DNA of 64,000 nt. Source: Brevundimonas diminuta 3F5N (GTDB lineage: Bacteria > Pseudomonadota > Alphaproteobacteria > Caulobacterales > Caulobacteraceae). A program made the translations under genes and the position numbers. The notes under the pieces are model-generated. The model did not search any database. It had not been told where the DNA came from and was given only the letters and a program-made list of their open reading frames with translations. The stretch spans positions 1 through 64,000 of the forward strand of contig NZ_FUIE01000015.1 of assembly GCF_900163625.1 (NCBI RefSeq). Direction: 5' to 3'. This document shows, piece after piece, positions 17,201-24,926 of the stretch (position 1 is the stretch's first letter; each line of letters starts with the position of its first letter).

Positions 17201-17753
17201 CGAGCGTGTACATATACGCCGCCTTGCCGCTGAGCTTATAGCTCGCACCCCAGCGAGGCATTGCCGCGCCGTTTTTCAGCCCCGACGGCGACGGCAGATA
17301 GGATGGCTCAGGCTGACGACCCCGCTGCCGCCCGAGATACATCTCGTTGGCGTATTCGGTGTTGATCGCCTTGCCCGAAGCGTCGAACGAGACGAAGGCG
17401 TCATCAGCCTTGAAAGCCTGCCAGCTCTTGATCGGCCCCGAAGCCGACATCACCCCGACGAAGCCGACGAACATCTTGTCGGGGCCATAGGTGGCGTTGT
17501 GGATGATGTTGCCCGCGCCGCCGACGCGACCGAAGGCAAATCGGTTGGGGGCGTTGGGGTCAGCGTTCCATTCGAGGGCTGTGCTGGACGACTTCACCTG
17601 CGGCTGGACGGCTTTAAACGCCTCGTTGGCCAGAGCCGCCGCGCCGATGATGTTGGCCGCGTTGAACGCTGCGACGGCCAGCGGGCCAGCAGCCACGACG
17701 GCGCTCGTCACAGCCGTGATGGCGGTGACGACCAGGGGAATGATCTGGGGCAT
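14277..17753 (-). CDS. Tail tip / host-specificity protein (J-like)
   Basis: A 1158-residue protein. The N-terminus is hydrophobic and Ala-rich. Residues ~60-480 hold the conserved tip-attachment region (PNRFAFGRVGGAGNII, IHYIEGLYCYDPRFD). A fibronectin type III-like segment (TATAVIVEYGPTVTGPWKQA, GATYYIAVRYQR) lies at ~580-650. A coiled coil (LDAQGAEIAAARAGEAN) at ~690-760 precedes a beta-rich C-terminal receptor-binding part. It is the last large gene of the tail module, as lambda J is. The C-terminus likely sets receptor specificity. Confidence 0.88.
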   Translation of the reverse strand: MPQIIPLVVTAITAVTSAVVAAGPLAVAAFNAANIIGAAALANEAFKAVQPQVKSSSTALEWNADPNAPNRFAFGRVGGAGNIIHNATYGPDKMFVGFVGVMSASGPIKSWQAFKADDAFVSFDASGKAINTEYANEMYLGRQRGRQPEPSYLPSPSGLKNGAAMPRWGASYKLSGKAAYMYTLAENSKRSAFKGKVPTGIHYIEGLYCYDPRFDSTYPGGTGPCRIDDPTTWVYSTNAYIHALNWSIGRWEGEARGFSPARYGVPYASMKVGGIGATPEGIDFSGYVEAANVFDENAWACAAWPDADQSKAAVLDSFLQAGGGIYAERQGKISCLHRAAPRTSVVTITADDTAGTIEYDTTTSLLERINTIRPEYWSEAHGWQMVATDEVTSDVWREEDGQGVAVTRSKGLAYNYVPGSKQARELAALQIAHTREGIRGTAPLRHYLDLEVGDCFTFEVPEAVLNGQKCIVLNVDPDLENDIINVTFASESDGKYPFAFGQADAPPPAPALQPADNTVSPPLPGDWTITPRPPAPGGGQLPGFDLGGIVSNETATAVIVEYGPTVTGPWKQAYQGPPTVTTIPIDGLQPGATYYIAVRYQRDQNYSERYVYGPRTAPLLDPSPTAPTIVSIRNDIEAAFGDIFDVSELLTDARTQLDAQGAEIAAARAGEANLSARISGVNQARIDGDQANAIAISGVAARTANTEADIIDLENALANEVTARAEAVNRVEARSGVNEVLDSEFRGYVAGDTSWGFASNYLSASSGANFDVYWSANQNVLYSFLNGNPPAGALGDWRSGWMTAEGHARYEGGAMLAIHAAIGQVWIEFGDESKNVIDNALLATGGRPGGGHGGNPANFDRVGGFATAPAGTAYRRLLVRNLSPGGVGYTFMPFIRPYSRPATATQTVLSGYSEGASTQVNAAVTQQSLAIIDLENQQAIASWRIKSEASGSKPAIIEAVSALGGAYVAFGAEQIYFGGNTVFDDATDTWQTVEGSTVYVRADGAPFGANANLREWWGPVGIALGAMTTANGYSGRMTTAPYNFDNTSGVGFHVKSSHMYISASRTGPGSVGTANVTVEAVGAVGPVDFIVYRMSGDAAIEASLSRWTDTTAPFQHVFSFDTDLTNQTKRAVFGCSARDAAGNTGNVVIEVEIFYNEE

Positions 17754-18253
17754 CAGTCCTCGCGCGGATACAGGTCTTCGAAGGCGGGGAGACTCATCGG
17801 GCCGATGATCTTCCAGGCCGCGAGGTAGGCAGACGGGTCATCGACCCGGCAGACCGCGCCAACGCCGTTGACGAAGCCGATCACCCTGCCGTTGTCGAAG
17901 GCGACGGTCAGAGCGCAGCCGAAGGCGTTCTCGTCATGGGTCTTCAGGGCGACGATGTCGCCGGGACGTGCCATGGCGGGCGGGATCTGCCGGCCGGGGA
18001 AAGCCGCATCGACCGCTTCGATCAGCGACTTGAAGCCGAGCTTGCGCATCGCTCGCAGCCCAGCCGCCTCGGACGTGTAGCGAAGCCCCTTGGTCAGGCT
18101 GACGCGCTTGCCCAGCTTGTGGGCCGAGTGGCCCGCCAGACGGATGCAGTCGCGGTTCGCCTTGGGGTCGTAGGGCTTGCCAACAAAGCGTTCGTGGCAG
18201 GCCTTGGCAGCGGCGGCGCGCCGCTCGCCGATCGTCTTCTTCACGTGCGCCAC
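17753..18253 (-). CDS. DUF6950-like tail assembly protein (NlpC/P60-type position)
   Basis: A 166-residue protein from a GTG start. The segment GKPYDPKANRDCIRLAGHSAHKLG contains the Cys expected of the NlpC/P60-like fold, and PAMARPGDIVAL with a later FVNGVGAVC block fits the DUF6950 pattern. Such genes lie just before J and help tail-tip assembly or wall penetration. One-base overlap with J. Confidence 0.72.
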   Translation of the reverse strand: MAHVKKTIGERRAAAAKACHERFVGKPYDPKANRDCIRLAGHSAHKLGKRVSLTKGLRYTSEAAGLRAMRKLGFKSLIEAVDAAFPGRQIPPAMARPGDIVALKTHDENAFGCALTVAFDNGRVIGFVNGVGAVCRVDDPSAYLAAWKIIGPMSLPAFEDLYPRED

Positions 18254-18819
18254 TCCATGGTGCGGGTTGCGTTCACGACGGCCGAGACGTTCGCGTAGCC
18301 ATTCTCACCCGGCCAGGCGCGGGTGTGGGCTGCGTGGTTCTGGCGGTAGTCCGCGTTGGCTTCTTTCTGCAGCGACCCATCGGTGATCAGTTGCATCGTC
18401 ATCGTCAGGGACTTCCCGGCGCTGATGGCCGGTTGATCGACCTGACCGGAGAACTCCAGCTTGGGCGCGCTGACTAGAAGGCCCGAGGCGCGGTCAATGG
18501 CCCCGGACCAGATCTTGACCTTCGAGCCCTGGATCAGGGGCGATCCAAGAGCGGCCGCCGCGACATCGTCCTTGGGCAACAGCCCCAGGCTGGGACGCGT
18601 CGTCTGGTCGCCCGAACCGTTCGTGATGCCGGTGACGGACGACAGCAAGCCGTAGACGGGGTGCTCGCCGTAGTAGGCTTCCCAGCCCACGCCGCCCGCG
18701 TCGGAAACGGCGATGCCGCTATCGGTCCAGCAGACCGGGCCGTCGGGGCCAGAGATGCGGACGAGGATGCAGCGGATAGAGACCGCCTTGCGCCGCTCTG
18801 CGATGAGGGCGGCTTCCAT
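18241..18819 (-). CDS. Minor tail protein
   Basis: A 192-residue beta-rich protein (IRCILVRISGPDGPVCWTDS, VKIWSGAIDRASGLLVSAPK). Position between tape measure and J corresponds to lambda L/K-type or DUF2163-like tail assembly proteins. No Cys-cluster or catalytic motif seen. It overlaps both neighbours, so it is part of the tail operon. Assignment rests mostly on position. Confidence 0.7.
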   Translation of the reverse strand: MEAALIAERRKAVSIRCILVRISGPDGPVCWTDSGIAVSDAGGVGWEAYYGEHPVYGLLSSVTGITNGSGDQTTRPSLGLLPKDDVAAAALGSPLIQGSKVKIWSGAIDRASGLLVSAPKLEFSGQVDQPAISAGKSLTMTMQLITDGSLQKEANADYRQNHAAHTRAWPGENGYANVSAVVNATRTMEWRT

Positions 18820-19406
18820 CAGCCGCGCTCCTCGATGGTGAACGTCAACCAGACGTAACCGTCTTCCCGGATGGTGAAGGCGTCATCCTCGAGAGCGGGG
18901 AAGCCCTCTATCCACGGGTCGAACTCGACCACGTCATTGTCGAGGTGGTTGGTGCGGATCATCACTTCGAGAGGGATGGCGATGTTGCCCGAGCCATTGG
19001 CGGTCGCATCGGCGTCGGCCGCGTAGAGCCAGCGGCGCCCCAGCGTGAGGATACTGAAGAACTGGCCCTGGCGAACGACGTAGCCCGGCGTCAGGCCCTT
19101 GAGGTTGAGCGTCGTGCCGAGCTGAAGCCCGCCGTTGATCCTCGGCGCTCCGGGGTTGCCCACATCGAAGCCCGGTTGAGGCATCTTCATCAGCACCGTG
19201 TCGGAGGCCGTCATCAGCTTGCGCCAAGCCCGAGCGTCATTCGGCTCCATCGGCGGCATGTTGAAGTCGACGCTGTAGTGGTCGCCTTTCCGCGCGTTCC
19301 GCTGGCGGTTACCTCCCACCAGAGAGGTCACATCATTGCTCAGTCGCATCACCCCGTAGGAGAAGGGCGAACGCGGCTCAGGCGTGGTGGGGAGGACGTG
19401 GACCAT
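18819..19406 (-). CDS. Minor tail protein (lambda M-like position)
   Basis: A 195-residue protein directly downstream of the tape measure. Mixed beta content (YVVRQGQFFSILTLGRRWLY, IAIPLEVMIRTNHLDNDVVE). In lambda-like tails this place is held by distal tail / M-type proteins that cap the tail tube. No motif that would settle the family. One-base overlaps on both sides. Confidence 0.7.
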   Translation of the reverse strand: MVHVLPTTPEPRSPFSYGVMRLSNDVTSLVGGNRQRNARKGDHYSVDFNMPPMEPNDARAWRKLMTASDTVLMKMPQPGFDVGNPGAPRINGGLQLGTTLNLKGLTPGYVVRQGQFFSILTLGRRWLYAADADATANGSGNIAIPLEVMIRTNHLDNDVVEFDPWIEGFPALEDDAFTIREDGYVWLTFTIEERG

Positions 19407-21838
19407 CAGACAGAGATCTTTCGATTGCCGACCTGGCGGGCGTTCAGCGTATCCATCACGTCGCGTTTCGTGCCGGCCGCTGCGGCGGCGACCATCGGAG
19501 CAGCCACGCCGAAGGCTTCCTTCTGGGCAGTGCTGGCGACGTAGGCGTTCAGGCCCTCCCGGTCGGCCGTGACGCGGATTTCGACCTTGGAGGCGATGGC
19601 CGAGGTCGCTTGGTCGCGAGCTTGGGCGTCCATGGCCGAGTAGGAACGAACAGCGTTGGTGCTGTGATCTGGGCCGATGTCGTTATCGTTAGCCGCCCCT
19701 CTTCCGCCACCGCCCCCACCACCGGCGATCTTCACGCCTATAGCGGCGAGAGCGGCAATGGTCGCGGCGCCGGCTGCGAGGTTTAGCGGGAACGGCAGGG
19801 AGGCGATGGCTCGAGCTACGGCGACTACGCCGTGTGAGGCCGCCCGAATGGCGTTCTGGCCCAGCGTGAAGGCGGTCTCTTGCCCGCCGAGTGTCATGGA
19901 TTGGATGGCCGACGCCAGTTGGTAGGCACGGTAGACCTGCTCAATCGCAAGCAGCGCCCTGTAACCGTCCGAACCTTCAGAGAAGTAGCCGCGGGCGGCG
20001 GAGAGCATGTCGCCATATGCCCCGATCGTTGCGGCCGCCCGGTCCCGCTCGAGTTCACCTGCGCGAGCACTGGTGAGCATGCCCCGGCGCTCTAGGTCAT
20101 CCCGCCGCTCGGCGATCTCCGCCAGGCGCGCGTTGAGACCGGTCACGCTGGTCAGCATTCCACCAATGGCGTCGCCAGCCTCGCCAAAGGCCTCTCCGAA
20201 CCCTCGCGCCGCATCCCGCATGATGTCGTCCGCTTGGCGAGCGAGGTCGAGTGTCAGGCGGAGGCTGTCGTTGAAGCGGTCAATGGCGTTGTCTTTGTCC
20301 CAGCGCTCGCCCTCGATCTGACCCGCCATGCCTATAGCGTCGGAATAGCCGGGGTCGCCCTCTTTGAGGCCGGCTTGGCGTAAACGCTGAGCTTCTGCCA
20401 ACTGCGCCAGGGCGACCGCCCGCTCACGGTTTGTCGCGCCAATGAGCGACCGCTCCAGGCGGATCATGTCCAGTTGGTCGCGTTTAGCCGTCAGGTCGGC
20501 CGCTTCGATGCGCATCTTGTTCAGCAGTGCTTCGCCGTAGCGCTCGATTTCCCTCCGCAACTCTTCGGTTGGGGCCTTGAGCGCGCGCTGGGCAATCTCG
20601 TATTGCTTGGCCGCGATGGCGCTCATGCCGTACGTGGCGGCCTGGTCTTTAAGCGCCTCTATGTATCGCAACGTCTCGTCTATGCGCTTTTCGAGGTCGC
20701 TCTTTCCGCCGCTGCGCCCCTTGTTCGGATCGCCAGCCTCCTCCAGGGCTCGCCGCACGGCACGGGCCAGTGCTTCGTCACCAATCTCCCTACCCAAGGC
20801 GATGAGCGCGGCTCGGGCGTTCGCGATTTCGGCCGTGACGTTCGCCTGCAGGGACCGTCCGATATCGGCCGTGGCGCCATCGAAACGCTGGGCGATCCGA
20901 GGCAGCGCCTGCTCCGCCAGACTGGAGATTTCTACGAACGGCAGGCGGTTTGCTTGATCGATGAAGCTGTTGAGCCCGCGCACTGCCGCATTGACCAAGT
21001 CTTCAATGCCGCCGATGGCTGCGTTCACGCCGTCGATGACGATCTCGCCCAATGCCGCTGGGAAACGACGCCAGTTCTCGACAATCGTTTTGTAGGCCCC
21101 CACCGCCACGCCGATTTGCAGCGCCCAGCCGTCAACCCACGTCTTAGCGATCCAATCCATCACCTCGGAAAAGCGATCACCGAGCCAGCCAAGCGCCTCT
21201 CCTACCGGCCCTTCCATGATGTGGCGCCCAATCACAGTGAAGGTGGCCGCGATCGTATCGCCGAAGGTGACGCTGCGACTTTCGACGCGCTTCAGCTGCT
21301 CCTCGGTCAGGCCGAGGCCGACCGTGATATCGTCCGGAATGCCCTTTTGGAGTTCGCGGTTGAGTAGTCCAAACCCCGCGGTCGCTGACCCGGCAGCTAC
21401 CGCGACAGCCGCCAGGGGAGCCAACACCGGAGCAAGGCGAGCGTAGAGCCCCGACAAGACGGTGTTGAAGTTGCGCCCCTCAGCGGCCGCCTGTTGGAAC
21501 ACGTCGGCAATCTGCGGCCCCTGTTGAATGAACACCAACATTGGGTTCATGCCCGATGCCAGCGACACACCGACGTCCGCAAACTGCCGGCTGAGGTTCA
21601 ACCCCTCCAACGTTGAGGACCGCATAGCCGCCTGCTGCGCCCTCAGCACAGCGTCCTGCTGACGAACTGCCGCATTCATCGTCGCCAGCGCAGTGCTCGC
21701 CCGTCGCGCGCCACCGGCAAGGCTATCAGATGCGGCCTCTGCACGGTCAGCCGACGCCGCAAAGGCGTCGAGACGCTGATCGGCAAGCGCGGCCTCTTCC
21801 GAAGATATACGAATGCCCAGCTCGGCAAGGTCAGCCAT
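19406..21838 (-). CDS. Tail tape measure protein
   Basis: An 810-residue protein, the longest helical gene of the tail module. The N-terminal 130 residues are coiled-coil with LNLSRQFADVGVSLASGMNPMLVFIQQGPQ, the typical prophage tail-length N domain. Hydrophobic segments occur at ~135-160 and ~690-740 (FPLNLAAGAATIAALAAIGVKIAGGGGGGG). It determines tail length and takes part in DNA ejection. A terminator-like hairpin lies directly upstream, so it may have its own promoter or be reached by antitermination. Confidence 0.9.
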   Translation of the reverse strand: MADLAELGIRISSEEAALADQRLDAFAASADRAEAASDSLAGGARRASTALATMNAAVRQQDAVLRAQQAAMRSSTLEGLNLSRQFADVGVSLASGMNPMLVFIQQGPQIADVFQQAAAEGRNFNTVLSGLYARLAPVLAPLAAVAVAAGSATAGFGLLNRELQKGIPDDITVGLGLTEEQLKRVESRSVTFGDTIAATFTVIGRHIMEGPVGEALGWLGDRFSEVMDWIAKTWVDGWALQIGVAVGAYKTIVENWRRFPAALGEIVIDGVNAAIGGIEDLVNAAVRGLNSFIDQANRLPFVEISSLAEQALPRIAQRFDGATADIGRSLQANVTAEIANARAALIALGREIGDEALARAVRRALEEAGDPNKGRSGGKSDLEKRIDETLRYIEALKDQAATYGMSAIAAKQYEIAQRALKAPTEELRREIERYGEALLNKMRIEAADLTAKRDQLDMIRLERSLIGATNRERAVALAQLAEAQRLRQAGLKEGDPGYSDAIGMAGQIEGERWDKDNAIDRFNDSLRLTLDLARQADDIMRDAARGFGEAFGEAGDAIGGMLTSVTGLNARLAEIAERRDDLERRGMLTSARAGELERDRAAATIGAYGDMLSAARGYFSEGSDGYRALLAIEQVYRAYQLASAIQSMTLGGQETAFTLGQNAIRAASHGVVAVARAIASLPFPLNLAAGAATIAALAAIGVKIAGGGGGGGRGAANDNDIGPDHSTNAVRSYSAMDAQARDQATSAIASKVEIRVTADREGLNAYVASTAQKEAFGVAAPMVAAAAAGTKRDVMDTLNARQVGNRKISV

Positions 21839-21854
21839 AGAGCCTCCAAAGAAA

Positions 21855-21876
21855 AAGGCCCGCCGGAGCGAGCCTT
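21855..21876 (-). terminator. Terminator-like hairpin upstream of the tape measure gene
   Basis: AAGGC pairs with GCCTT across an inner CGC/GCG, and on the minus strand the stem is followed by TTTTTCTTT. It separates the inserted small-gene cassette (21.9-23.1 kb) from the tape measure gene. Confidence 0.6.
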
Positions 21877-21947
21877 GTTCGAATTCTGTTCAGGGTGACG
21901 GGGAGGAAGCGGCGCCGCAGGGTGCCCAAAAGACCGTTGGGGGCGGG

Positions 21948-22601
21948 ATGGCGGATCAACCGAAGATATTCGTCTCATTGCCCAGTTTTCTGGCCAGCGG
22001 AGACGCATCATTTTGGCATTCAGTACTCAAAGACAGCGACGTTCTAGCTGAGCTATCAGATGGATCTGACCGAGTTTTAGCTGTTGTAGCGGGCGGAGCC
22101 CTTGAAGCTGACATCAAAGGCATGATTCAACGGTCAATAGTGGATGATCCTGAACTGTCGGATAGGTTTCTCGGCTTAAACGGCCCAGCAGGCGCCTTTG
22201 GCACCCAAGTCAACTTGGCGTACCTGATTGGCCTAATCGACCTGAGGATTCGAGGCGACCTCCTTAAGGTCGCAACTATTCGCAACCTATTCGCGCATCA
22301 GGCGCGAGGCTTGAGCTTCACATCGTCGCCCGTTCGTGAGCACTGCCGCGATCTTCAAATGCCTGACGTCTACACTCGATCGTGCGGTGATAATCCGACG
22401 CACGGGATCATGGTTCACAGCGAGTATGCTGGTAGAGTCATTCAACTGGGCCTAGACCTCGGCCAGAGAGACGAAAGACTAGCGAATCCGCGCTGGCGGT
22501 TCGAAATCACTGTGCAACTTCTAAGCTTCCTTTTGAAGCAAACCAGCCCGGCGCGCCCTGTTCCAACCACACCCTCAACATCGTGGGGAATGCAGCCCTG
22601 A
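21948..22601 (+). CDS. MltR/DUF4145-like protein, moron in the tail operon
   Basis: A 217-residue protein on the plus strand inside a minus-strand operon. The start at MADQPKIFVS is preceded by GGGGGCGGG; the upstream open frame is not protein-like. The middle (~50-135) follows the MltR pattern: ALEADIKGMIQRSI, GAFGTQVNLAYLIGLI, DLLKVATIRNLFAHQ, LSFTSSPVREHC. MltR is the mannitol operon repressor fold without an HTH; many relatives of unknown role sit near defence or mobile genes. GC is lower than the neighbouring tail genes. Convergent overlap of 95 bases with the next gene. A moron role (lysogenic trait or exclusion) is inference. Confidence 0.75.
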   Translation: MADQPKIFVSLPSFLASGDASFWHSVLKDSDVLAELSDGSDRVLAVVAGGALEADIKGMIQRSIVDDPELSDRFLGLNGPAGAFGTQVNLAYLIGLIDLRIRGDLLKVATIRNLFAHQARGLSFTSSPVREHCRDLQMPDVYTRSCGDNPTHGIMVHSEYAGRVIQLGLDLGQRDERLANPRWRFEITVQLLSFLLKQTSPARPVPTTPSTSWGMQP

Positions 22602-22719
22602 GCCCGTCGTATTCGTCGTAGCAATCCCTCGCACCGACCCTAATTTCCTCGCACGCAGACCATCCCGCGCGCATCATCTCAGGCGTGACCACGATCTCCC
22701 GCGCCTCTTGCTCAGTCAT
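22507..22719 (-). CDS. Small hypothetical protein
   Basis: A 70-residue protein from the ATG with AGGAGATCACC upstream (MTEQEAREIVV...). The helix-rich core WSACEEIRVGARDCYDEYDG reads as a real protein. Its 3' end overlaps the convergent MltR-like gene, so the C-terminal ~30 residues are encoded opposite that gene. Possibly a partner or a coincidental neighbour. No family recognised. Confidence 0.6.
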   Translation of the reverse strand: MTEQEAREIVVTPEMMRAGWSACEEIRVGARDCYDEYDGLRAAFPTMLRVWLEQGAPGWFASKGSLEVAQ

Positions 22720-22740
22720 GGTGATCTCCTGGGGGGGCAC

Positions 22741-23127
22741 TCAATCGGCGTGGCTTTTCAGTGCTGACGCGTGATCGCCAGGAATCCATTCCCGCTCATG
22801 GGACCCGCACTCGCGCTCCAGCGCTGGCGCGACGACCTCATCGTTGGTCAAGGCTAGGCGCGGCTCTGGCTCCTCGATCTGGACGAAGAATCGGTGCCAG
22901 CCTCCGTACCCGCCCATCTGCGTCTTGGAATTGACTGCTCCGCATAGATACTTGGCATCTGCGGCTATCCGCACATCTCTGAACCGCGCGCTGGGATAAT
23001 CGACTAGCCTATCGTCCAGAAGTCGCTTCGCTTGCGCGACCAGACTGCCCTGCGTCCATTCCTGCTGCCCAGCCGCAGGCGCCGCTGCGGCAACGCTCAA
23101 GCCAACAACTAATGCAACTGCTCTCAT
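22741..23127 (-). CDS. Exported hypothetical protein
   Basis: A 128-residue protein with a clear Sec signal peptide (MRAVALVVGLSVAAAAPAAG, cleavage near AAG-QQ). The mature part has two Cys (YLCGAVNSK, ERECGSH), which may form a disulfide in the periplasm, and YGGWHRFFVQIEE. Lies in the cassette between tail chaperones and tape measure. An exported protein here is unlikely to be structural; a lysogenic function is plausible. Confidence 0.68.
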   Translation of the reverse strand: MRAVALVVGLSVAAAAPAAGQQEWTQGSLVAQAKRLLDDRLVDYPSARFRDVRIAADAKYLCGAVNSKTQMGGYGGWHRFFVQIEEPEPRLALTNDEVVAPALERECGSHEREWIPGDHASALKSHAD

Positions 23128-23151
23128 GGTGTCCTCCGCCGCGCCAACCTG

Positions 23152-23535
23152 TCATGGCGTCGCGATGGAGTCACCTTTCTGCTTTTTGCGAGCCGCTAGA
23201 CCCCGGAGCATCCCCACCACGCCCTTGCCATTGCGGGTGCTGATTTGGCTGCTGGGGTTGTACTCTCCTAGGGCCACCGCCCTAACGGCATCGTCGATCC
23301 GGCGGATCAATCGCTTCTCCCAAGCCGTCAGGCCAGCCAGAGCGGCGCCGTTGAAAGCCTCGATCTCGCTCCATGTGATCGGGCTCATGACCTGCGCCAC
23401 CGCCCGCGTCGCCGTTAGTTGGGCGTAGGCCCACCAAACATGCTGGAGCTCGTCGGGAAACGGCGGGAGCGTCCGATTGCCCGCCTGAACGGCTTCGGCG
23501 TAGCGGATCAGACCTTCGGCGAGGTCTTCACCCAG
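23152..23535 (-). CDS. T-domain extension of the tail assembly chaperone (reached by -1 frameshift)
   Basis: This open frame has no need of its own start: it is continuous in the -1 frame from the slippery site at 23535-23541 and gives 127 further residues (reads on as LIRYAEAVQAGNRTLPPFP, then ELQHVWWAYAQLTATRAVA and ITWSEIEAFNGAAL). The product is a GT-like fusion of about 255 residues, made at low frequency. In lambda the T part binds the tail tube protein while G binds the tape measure. An ATG at 23388 could give a shorter free form, but conserved-looking sequence precedes it. Confidence 0.82.
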   Translation of the reverse strand: MGEDLAEGLIRYAEAVQAGNRTLPPFPDELQHVWWAYAQLTATRAVAQVMSPITWSEIEAFNGAALAGLTAWEKRLIRRIDDAVRAVALGEYNPSSQISTRNGKGVVGMLRGLAARKKQKGDSIATP

Positions 23536-23918
23536 TTTCCCCGGTCGCGGACGAACCTCTCGGCCTGGATGCGAAAAGTCGGGAACTCACGATAGAACTT
23601 TCGCTTGCTGTCATCGTCGCACGCCCAGGTCTCGCCCCCAACGACGATGTTGGCGAACTCGGTCGTGGCTGCGGCGAGGAAGTCGATGGTGTTCGAAAGC
23701 GACTTCTCCGCCGTGACGCCGGCTCCGGGCGTGCGCTGGTTCAAGAAGCGGTTCGTCTGCTGGTTGGCCAGCTCGGTCAGCGTGTCGCTGTCTTGGCCCA
23801 ACAGGTAGACGCCTACGGGTTCGCCCGCGTCGGTTTGGATCGGCTGATCGTCCAGATCCTTGAAGTGGCAAAAGGCGGGCGCGTTAGCGTTCGACGCCTT
23901 GAAGGCCGAAAGATCCAT
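23508..23918 (-). CDS. Tail assembly chaperone G
   Basis: A 136-residue protein (MDLSAFKASNANAPAFCHFK...) directly upstream of the tape measure region and downstream of the tail tube gene, the position of lambda G. The C-terminal part RKFYREFPTFRIQAERFV is helical and charged. Near the 3' end the heptamer GGGAAAC in the correct phase allows a -1 shift into the T frame. It should coat the tape measure during tail assembly and be absent from the virion. Confidence 0.85.
   Translation of the reverse strand: MDLSAFKASNANAPAFCHFKDLDDQPIQTDAGEPVGVYLLGQDSDTLTELANQQTNRFLNQRTPGAGVTAEKSLSNTIDFLAAATTEFANIVVGGETWACDDDSKRKFYREFPTFRIQAERFVRDRGNWVKTSPKV
23535..23541 (-). promoter_or_regulatory. Programmed -1 frameshift slippery heptamer GGGAAAC
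   Basis: Read on the minus strand in the G frame as C-GG G.GA A.AC, i.e. codons CGG-GGA-AAC, fitting the X XXY YYZ rule exactly (lambda uses GGGAAAG). The zero frame stops 8 codons later; the -1 frame stays open for 127 codons. Confidence 0.85.
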
Positions 23919-23981
23919 GGTGCGTATCCTGCAAAAGGACTGGCGGGCGCGACCCGCCAGTAGAGTTTAGGGGATGCGGCC

Positions 23982-24452
23982 TTATTCGGCCGGGACTTCG
24001 TGGATGTCGGTGTCGATGCCAAGGTTGAACGTGCGCTTATTCACGGCGTTGGAGGCGCCGACGTTCACTCGCTTCGACATCACCAGAGCGCCAAAATAGA
24101 ACTCGCTCTCGCTGCCGGCTTCATCGGGGGCGTCGTTCGCCACGATCTTGAAGGCGTAACGGAAGCGGGTGCCTTCGGCCGCAATGGCCGCCAGTTGGCC
24201 GGGGTCGTCGGGGATGTTGGCACAGACGATCGACACGTCGCCGGCGTCGCGCGCGCCCTTGCGCTTGCGAACGCGCGCTGCGGACAACGAGGTGAAGTTG
24301 ATGGCCGAGGCGGCGTCGCCGAACTCGCCAATGCTTTCGACTTCAGCGATTTCGACCCAGCCGGTCAGCGCGGCGTAGGTGGAAGTGTCGTCGGACGTGG
24401 CGACCGGGCCGATAAAGACCTTGGTGCCCAGCCCGTCAGAGAGTGCGCTCAT
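23982..24452 (-). CDS. Major tail tube protein
   Basis: A 156-residue protein (MSALSDGLGTKVFIGPVATS...). WVEIAEVESIGEFGDAAS and ARVRKRKGARDAGDVSIVC are typical of the lambda V / tail-tube fold, and FRYAFKIVANDAPD fits the second half. Lies between the tail terminator and the G/GT chaperones, as expected. It should be the most abundant tail protein. Confidence 0.85.
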   Translation of the reverse strand: MSALSDGLGTKVFIGPVATSDDTSTYAALTGWVEIAEVESIGEFGDAASAINFTSLSAARVRKRKGARDAGDVSIVCANIPDDPGQLAAIAAEGTRFRYAFKIVANDAPDEAGSESEFYFGALVMSKRVNVGASNAVNKRTFNLGIDTDIHEVPAE

Positions 24453-24516
24453 AGGAGGCTCCTTCAGGTGGTGATGAAGCCGGCGCCCATCTCGGCAGTA
24501 GGGCGGTCAGGGACGG

Positions 24517-24924
24517 CTAGGAGGCGGTCCAGCTGATGGTGACCGGCGTCTCCGTGGAGACATCGCCGGGGATCGGTGACGCGGCCCAGGGCTCGCGGTT
24601 TACGGTCACGCGGGTGGCAGGGCCGAACAGCTTCAAGCCCTTCGCGAAGTGATCCATCACCTGCTTGGCAGCCCGGCGCTGGACGATCAGGCCCTTGCCC
24701 TTGGGCCAGACAACTGTGACCTGCAACAGGCCTTGATCAACCCGGCCCGAGGTCAGGCCCTCCCAGAAGGGAGCGTTGGTGAAGAGGTCGACGCGGAGAT
24801 AACGACCATCGGCCGGCGAGTTGAACGCCACGTCCGGCATGGCAACCGGCATCTTCGGTGTGCCGACGTTGAGGGTCGCGCAGCGCGCCAGCAGCAGGCC
24901 AGCGACAACGACAGGATCGGCCAT
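24517..24924 (-). CDS. Tail terminator protein (DUF4128-like, lambda U position)
   Basis: A 135-residue protein from MADPVVVAGLLLARC. YLRVDLFTNAPFWEGL and GLLQVTVVWPKGKGL followed by the helix AAKQVMDHFAKGL match the DUF4128/U-type fold that caps the tail tube and joins it to the head. Lies between a gp10-like protein and the tail tube gene. The frame is open to 24996, but the shorter ATG is better. Confidence 0.8.
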   Translation of the reverse strand: MADPVVVAGLLLARCATLNVGTPKMPVAMPDVAFNSPADGRYLRVDLFTNAPFWEGLTSGRVDQGLLQVTVVWPKGKGLIVQRRAAKQVMDHFAKGLKLFGPATRVTVNREPWAASPIPGDVSTETPVTISWTAS

Positions 24925-24926
24925 GA

